Of a stretch of DNA of 64,000 nt, positions 57,734 to 64,000 are shown piece by piece (within the stretch, counting starts at the first letter, position 1; each line of letters opens with the position of its first letter). The position numbers were made by a program, and so were the translations under genes. Source of the stretch: Aselliscus stoliczkanus (lineage: Eukaryota > Chordata > Mammalia > Chiroptera > Hipposideridae); the NCBI GenBank assembly GCA_033961575.1, contig CM066727.1, forward strand, positions 620,001 to 684,000, read 5' to 3'. The notes below the pieces were generated by a model. The model worked only from the letters and a program-made list of their open reading frames with translations. It did not search any database and was not told the DNA's origin.

Positions 57734-60700
57734 TAGTTTCACAGAGGCGTTTCCGAGTCCTGGACTCGACAGGTCGTGCTCTCCTTGTGTCTTCTTTCTT
57801 TCCCATGGCTTCCCTTGTACGCTGGCTAGGTCACTGTATTCTGAAGCTGCACAGCATGGCAGGTGTCCTTGGGACGCAGCCCTGACCCTGCATTTCTGGA
57901 TGACGGCTGCAATAGCCACGTCAGGGATCCGAGCCAGGCAGACGTGTCGGAGAGGGAACTGTGTGGCCTGGACCGGAGGCCCTCAGCGGCCTTGGAATCT
58001 AGGGCTCCTGGAAGTACTGGGTGTGGACCGTCAGGCCTTAGAACTTAGGATGTTCCTGGGAAGAAAGGCAGCCGTGGCCCGTAAGTTACTGAGTCTGCTG
58101 TTCCCCTCCCCATCGCCAGGGCCCCCGCGGCCTGGCCAGGCTGGCACCCGGCACCGAGCGTCCTGCAGGACGTGTCCCCAGCCGGCTGCACTCGTGGCGG
58201 GGGTGCTGGTGTGTCCACACACATGTGGTAAGGGCTCGCGATGCTGATGTTTAGAGACCGCTCACTTCCTGCCGTGGCCTTCGCTTGCCAAAGGTGTTTT
58301 GACCGTTAACAGGGTTTATTGTATAATCTGTATCACAAAGACAAAACATGAAATTGCCTAAGTTGACAGGAAATTGGAGTTCATCGGTCTGCCTCCCCCG
58401 CCCCGCGTGGTGGGCACGCGTGGGGGAGGGGTGTGCATGTGCCGCCGTCAGCCCCTCAGGACACACCTGGGTGTCGTGTGGCTGCTTGGTGACACTGCTG
58501 TGGGGGGCAGGGCACAGGAAACACGTGGAGCAGGAGGAAGCCTTTGTCAGGTCCCGGCCAGCGATATGCCTACGAAGCTGTATTCTGCAGTCGTGTCCAT
58601 TTCCACCATTTGGGGTGCGTCCAAGAAGCTGCAGGCTCCCAGGTGTGCAGGGTACCAGGCATCAGTCTGCTGTTTGTAGAGTGACTCGGAGCAATGCAGA
58701 TCTCAACCTGTCCGTCCACGTTTAGGGCACACCTTTAACTTAGTCGTTAGTGTTTCAAGGATTATAGTTTTGAAAAGATACGTTTTTTAAAAAGAAATCC
58801 CTATGCCAGCACGTAGAGGATGCCTACCTGCCCCACCCCTGGGCCAAATGCTTTCCCGATGATGCAGGTGTGTCGCCGTCACGTGACATGTGTTGTAGAT
58901 AGTGCTGACGCTGTTAGAGAAACACAGACACTCAGCTGGCAGAGGCGAGCACCCTGCCCCAAGCCCCAGAGCGCAGCTGTCCCAAGTCAGCCCATGAAGA
59001 CCGTCCTGGCTGGGAGCTCCCGCCTCGTCGTCAGCAGGACCCCCGCCACCTCAGCAGACAGCAGCCCTGCCCCTGGCCAGTTGCTCCATTCTGACCCGCT
59101 GGGCAGAGCCAAGTCCCGTCTGTGGCCCAGAGAGAATCCCTGAGCCCATAGGACACACCTTTAGGTTATTGGCCGGCCATTGGAAACTAAGAGGCGAGAG
59201 TGAGGAGGAGGCAGGCTCGCCCTGTAACTCAGCACAAAGGTCTGAAAATGGAAAGGCTAAAAAGGCATTGTCACAGCAAGTCATGGTACCCTCATCACCT
59301 GGGGCATTCGAGAAAATGCCGGGAATAATGCCATTCGTGGACTACGCACGAAATTCAGTTTGAGGGCCTAAAATGACCCAAATCAACAGTGAGGGTCCAT
59401 TGTTGGGACGCACACAGTTTAAAGCGCAGTTGCCTTGCGGTCATCCGGCGTCTGGAGAAGACGCTTTTCCTGGGCAAGGCAGAGCCGATCGTGAGCTGCT
59501 GCCCTAAACGAGCATTGAAAGCCCCCTTGAGCCTTTGGGACCTCCTTCTGGATTCTTCCATTAGCATAAACCTCCGACAGACATTCACGAGGGGTGCTGT
59601 GAGGCAGCCACTGTCCAAGAAGCGGGCACAGACGAGGACAGTGCCGTGCGGACCTGGCGGCGGTGACCGGGAGTGACAGAGCCCAGGGCGAAACCCCTCG
59701 GCGTGACGGAGCCGTACGCGGCCCGGGGGAATGCGAGCAGTGCGCTAGAGTCCCAGGTGTCAGGGAGGCTTTGAACGGGGTCCCCACTGAGCAGGCGTCA
59801 CAGCGAAGGCGACGCTGTGCTGGACCTGGGAAGGGGGTTGGCTTTGGTCAAGTGGGTGGGCCTGGGAGAGGCCGAGATTGGGGCACGAGCCTCTGTGTTC
59901 CCACCTCTCTGAGAAAGCTTCGTTTAGACGTGGACCTTCCCACCCGCCTGTGAGAGAAGCCGGGCCGCTGACCGCTCAGAGCCCCCTGACTCTGCCATCC
60001 TCCGCCCCTGGGACGTGCGTATCTCAAAGGGCAGACAGGACAGCCCCTGTGTTTTCCCAAAGCTCTGCCCTCTGCCGTCATTTGAGACCTTAGGCTCCGT
60101 GAACACAGCGATTATACTTGATATATTTATTACCCGCCCACAGCGCCTGGACCATGCGTGGCCCACAGTCCTCTGTCACTGAGAATTAGAAGGAGGAGAG
60201 GGAGGCAGGGTACACAAGGGTGTTCCGTGTTCTCACACCTTCACAAACGTGGAGCCTCCAAGTGCAGCGAGGCCCCCGGTCGCCCTCGGCCACCCAAGTA
60301 CCCTGCGCTCCGTTCTACTGGCACCTGCTGAGGAATTTCGACTTTGTGCGGCGTTTGTCAGCTACTATTTAATACCTAAATGTAACTGCGTTGCTATAGC
60401 CTTGGACGCGAGAACAGACATACCCACTTGACACTTTCTGTGATTTTCTTAACGACTTAGGCTTCCCAGCTGCTGCGATCTTCTTGTGCACGAAGGTGAC
60501 AAAGCGCTTATTACGCGTCTCCCACGTCGTCACACAGTAAGCCAGAGTAGCCAGGTTTACACGAGTCCCTAATTATTTTTCAAAGGTAAGGTAACCTCTG
60601 ATCCTAGTCCCAGTTTAAGACAAAATACAGGGTTATTGGTTACGGCACTTTTAGAAAGTAACGATTAAATGAAATGGCTTGTTAAACCACAACTCTGGGC

Positions 60701-62180
60701 TCTGAGTATTGAAAGTTCCATTACGTGGAATAATTTTTTTCCAAACTGTAATTCTGTGATCACAGTTCACTGAACTGATTGAACGAATTGACATTGTCAG
60801 TCCTCTGTGGTTTATAAACACTGTCGTGCGCTCAGATAAATACTGGTTTATGTTAAGTCCTATTAACGAGGCTTCCTATTGTGACTACACAGATATATTC
60901 TGGAGGGACTGTAAACCATTACTAGACTGGTGTTTGGGGATTTTTGTATTAATTATGTTAAACCAAATGAGTAAACAGACTAAAGCGAAACAAAAAAATA
61001 AGTAGGATGTGTTCTGAAATGAAAGAAATTGTTCCAAAGCTGCAGCAGTCTTATCTGTTAGGTCCATGGAGCTGCGAGCCAGGGCAGCTGGATGAGGGGG
61101 TCTTCAGGGGTGTCGCCCCAGAAAATTCGGCCCACAGTCAGTCGTTAGTGATCTCAAGGTCACCTGGTGGACAGACCTTGACCCATAGGCTGGGGAACGG
61201 GGGCTTCAGTGCTTTCCTCGCCCAAGGGCCCCTGTTACTAAGACTGCGTGCGTGAGGGTCGCCCGCCCAGGGTCACCGCGTATTCACCCGGGCTGGATCA
61301 CACGTGTGGCGCTGGGTCCCCGTCTCCACGCTGAGGCCTGTGACCTGCGGGGGGTGGAAGGGGAAACACTGTCTCAGCTGGCTGTGAGTAGCCACAGGAA
61401 GAGCAGACGACAAGCAGCTCAGAGTGACCCGGGGAGGCACGGACCACGTCCCGAAGCCGGGGATGAGAAGGACACGGAACAGAGAAACCGCACCCGTGTC
61501 GCCGTTGCCAGCACATCTGAGATCAGCAGAGAGATGACACCGTGAAGAGTCAGAAACGGTGACAGTCGTTCCGCGCAGGTCACGTGCTGCGTGCCCCACC
61601 CATAGGGACCGGGCACAGCCTGGTGGACCGCTGCCGCCTCCCACCTTCGGACCGTGCCAGGCCCTATGGGGACGTCCCACACGTGTCAGCCCCCGATGGC
61701 CGTGCAGAGAGTCGTGTGCCCGACAAGCGTGAAGATGCTGACTGTGGAGACCCGAGGGGCGGCTGCGACCCCCACACCCGCTTTTCGTGTGACCCCCGAG
61801 GGTCCCAGGAGACCAGAGCGCTAGCACCCAGTGAACGATGGCTTCTAACCTCCTGCGGACGCTGCAGGGCCCACTCCAACCGGGAAGAAAGGGAAAGCGT
61901 GAATGTCTGCGGAGCGCATGTGGACAGAGTGGGAAACTGCAGAAGCACGTGAAAAATAAGTGAGAGGAGCCAGTAAGCGGTCAGACTGTGCTGCTGAGCG
62001 AGGGCTGCCTGGGGCTCTCTGCACATGTGCTCTCCGATGAAGGTCGGGCCTCATCTACAGCTCTGAAAAGAAAACGTGTCTCAACTAGGACAAAATTAGG
62101 GAAGTATAGTGGAAATAAGTACACTGAATTTTTCCTTCACTTCTTTGCGATGACAGAAGCCACTTCCAACGCAGGCACCA

Positions 62181-62220
62181 GGGCCGGCCGAGTGGCGCGG
62201 CGGTTAAGCGCTGGCGTGGG
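62181..62220 (+). mobile_element. Truncated SINE head
   Basis: GGGCCGGCCGAGTGGCGCGG followed by CGGTTAAGCGCTGGCGTGGG is the SINE head only. The sequence then departs abruptly and no A-tail follows. Confidence 0.85.
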
Positions 62221-62509
62221 CGCTGACCAGCACGCCCTCCTGCCGCCAGCTCTCCCCTCGTCCGTCCCAGCAGCAGCCGCCCTCAGCCTTCGTGACAGCC
62301 CTTCGCTGCATCACATCAGGACCTAGAGAGCCCATCCATCTGTCCTGTTGTGCTGAAGATAAACCCCTAATACGTGAACACCGTGTTGGGTAGTGGTGCC
62401 GGCCCCCGGCCTGCAACAGCCCGAGAGAACGGGCAGGACCAGGGAACCCCAACACGCGGAGTTTTACAGCGTCTGGCACAGTTAGATGGTGTCTGTTCTG
62501 GAAATAGTC

Positions 62510-63258
62510 TTTTTTTTTTTTTATCTTTTTATTAGTTTCAGGTGTACAAAGCAACGTAATAGTTAGACATAGAAACCCCTCATAAAGTGATAACCCCCCA
62601 GGCTACGACGCCTCTGACATGGTGTAGTTATTACAATACCATCGACTCTGTTCCCGGTGCTGTGCTCCACATCGACCTACATATTTAGTGATTGTTGACA
62701 TCCCATATCATCCTACTTCCGCTTCAGGTGTCCAGGGCAGCGGTCAGGCCTCTGCAGTCTAGGACGTGAGCCCCTGATAAGCCAGGGCCCATCTGGCACC
62801 CTACATAGTATTTACACATTACTGATTATATTCCCCACACTGTATTAACTACCAATGTATACTTCTTTTTTCCTTTTAAATTTTATTTATTTATTTATTT
62901 ATTTTGTTGGGGAACAGTGTGTTTTTCCAGGACGCATCAGCTCCAGGTCAAGTAGTTGTTTCAATGTGCCCTTGTGGAGGGCGCATCTCAGTGGTCCATG
63001 TGGGGTTTGAAACGGCAACCTTGGTGTTATGAGCCTGCGCTCTAACCAGCTGAGCTAACCGGCCGCTCCCCAATTTGTATTTCTCAATGCCTTCACCTTT
63101 TTCACCCTGACAGATCTAGTACCTGTCACCGTACCTAGTTACTACAATATTGCTGACTCTGTTCCTTCTGCTATGCTCTACATCCCCATGACTACTGTGT
63201 AAGAACCAATCTGTACTTAATGCCGTCCCCTTTCACCCATCCTTAACCCCGTCTCACC
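62510..63258 (-). mobile_element. 3' UTR and poly(A) of a HAL1-like / LINE-1-type element
   Basis: On the minus strand this follows directly after the ORF1 stop. It ends GTACACCTGAAACTAATAAA then an A-run (T-run at 62512-62521 on the plus strand), a 3' end typical of laurasiatherian L1-related elements. There is no ORF2 between ORF1 and this tail. A VES-like SINE has inserted at 62867-63069. Two imperfect copies of a TACAATA...GACTCTGTTCC segment occur at about 62629-62681 and 63140-63190. Confidence 0.7.
62867..63069 (-). mobile_element. VES-like bat SINE nested in the HAL1-like element
   Basis: On the minus strand the copy starts GGGGAGCGGCCGGTTAGCTC and continues AGCTGGTTAGAGCGCAGGCT, a tRNA-like head. 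It ends TCCTGGAAAAACACACTGTT, CCCCAACAAA and an AAAT-rich tail (TTTATTTATT on the plus strand). Flanks CAATGTATACTTCT (62853-62866) and CAATTTGTATTTCT (63071-63084) are a decayed target duplication. Confidence 0.82.
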
Positions 63259-63870
63259 TTAAAGAAGTCCCTCTAAGAGTCCTTGTAATGCTGCCTTGGT
63301 GCTGATGAGCTCCTTCAGCTTGTCTGGGAAGCTCTTTATCTGTCCTTTGAGTCTAAAGGACAGCTTTGCTGGGTAGAGGAATCTTGGTTGTAGGTCCTTG
63401 TATTTCATCACTTGGAATATTTCCTGCCACTCCTTCTTACCCGCAAAGTTTCTGTTGAGAAAGCAGCTGACAGTCGTGTAGGTAACTAACTGCTTTTCTC
63501 CTGCTGCTTCTAGGATTCTCTCTTTGTCTTTCGCCTTAGGCATTTCAGTTCTTGTTTGGGACTCTCTGTGCTTCCTGGGCTTGTGTGTCCATTTCCTTCC
63601 CCAGGTTGGAAAGTTTTCTGTCATTATTTCTTCAAATAGGGTCTCAATTCCTTGCTCTCCCTTCTCCTTCTGGTGCCCTCTGATGCGGATGTTGGTGTGC
63701 TTGATGTTGTCCCAGAGGCCCCTTAAACTCTCTTCAGTCTTTTGGATGCTGTTTTCTTTTTGCTGTTCTGTTTGGGTGTTTTCTGAGACCTTATCTGCTG
63801 CATCACTGGTTGGATCCTCTGCTTCATTTAATCGACTATTGATTCCCTGTAATTTAGTCTTCATTTCCAT
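63259..63870 (-). pseudogene. LINE-1-type ORF1 (RNA-binding retrotransposon protein), C-terminal part, decayed
   Basis: The frame reads from an internal Met (MEMKTKLQGINSRLNEAED) to a stop at 63259. It carries the signature order of L1 ORF1p: the end of the coiled coil, SLRGLWDNIKHTNIRIRG, the EEIMTENFP segment, KAKDKERILEAAGEKQLVTY, WQEIFQVMKYKDLQPRFLYP and KLSFRLKGQIKSFPDK. About a dozen residues of the RRM region just before KAKDKER are missing against the usual ORF1p layout. The upstream part (63870-64000) carries stops and frame breaks, so the copy is dead. ORF1p is a trimeric nucleic-acid chaperone of retrotransposition particles. ORF2 is absent downstream. Confidence 0.85.
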
Positions 63871-64000
63871 TATTGTATTTTTTTTTATGACTGGTTCTTT
63901 TTTATGTCCTCTATCTCTATTTTTCTGTTTCCTATCTCTCTGTTGAAGTTCTCCCTGAGATCACGGAGCATCTTTATAACCAGTGCTTGAACTCTGCGTC

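Larger units (their letters stand above)
56962..64000 (+). other. DLGAP2: DLGAP2 intron after exon H (runs off the window)
   Basis: From the phase-1 donor at 56962 to the window end no next coding exon is seen. The stretch contains the mariner MITE (57655-57733), a truncated SINE (62181-62220) and the HAL1-like element (62510-64000) with its nested SINE. 57740-62180 is mostly unique-looking, with an AT-rich stretch at 60590-61010. I see nothing functional in it. Confidence 0.75.

Overview
The window is mammalian genomic DNA covering most of the coding part of one large, intron-rich gene on the + strand. That gene is DLGAP2 (SAPAP2, a GKAP-family scaffold of the postsynaptic density). Eight coding exons can be read from good splice boundaries between 6529 and 56961. 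Joined, they are open in one frame for 821 codons plus one base, counted from the Met at 6597. The upstream exon(s) of the longer isoform and the final GH1/PDZ-ligand exons lie outside the window. No other protein-coding host gene could be supported.

The organism is most likely a bat. The window carries about a dozen copies of a tRNA-derived SINE that opens with GGCCGGCCGAGTGGCGCA. This resembles the Rhin-1 type of rhinolophoid bats (horseshoe and leaf-nosed bats). There is also one VES-like bat SINE and a 79-bp palindromic mariner MITE. I identified the clade from recalled repeat families, not from a search.

Layout: 1-6528 is the upstream intron or 5' region with a 2.6-kb minisatellite (44/43-bp unit). 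6529-7583 is the large first exon seen here, CpG-rich. 7584-15379 is an intron with one SINE. The exon at 15380-15594 is followed by a 15-kb intron that holds SINEs, an inverted pair of MLT1-like LTRs and a 60-bp-unit minisatellite (26.9-28.5 kb). The exon at 30769-30916 and the exon at 35164-35383 come next. A 12.8-kb intron then holds an 830-bp GGAA/GGCA microsatellite and six SINEs. Exons follow at 48222-48571, 49393-49434, 54586-54671 and 56546-56961. The last 7 kb are intron with the MITE, a truncated SINE and, at the window edge, a minus-strand LINE-1-type ORF1 element that lacks ORF2 (HAL1-like).

The encoded protein contains three R-x-x-S-Y-x-x-A guanylate-kinase-binding repeats, each on its own exon. 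It also has a proline-rich SH3-ligand-type motif, dynein-light-chain-type GVQVE motifs and the start of the GH1 helical domain. High GC, CpG-rich exons and long VNTRs fit a subtelomeric setting like that of human DLGAP2 (8p23.3), but the bat position is inference. I found no unknown multi-gene system. The most unusual material is the repeat biology.
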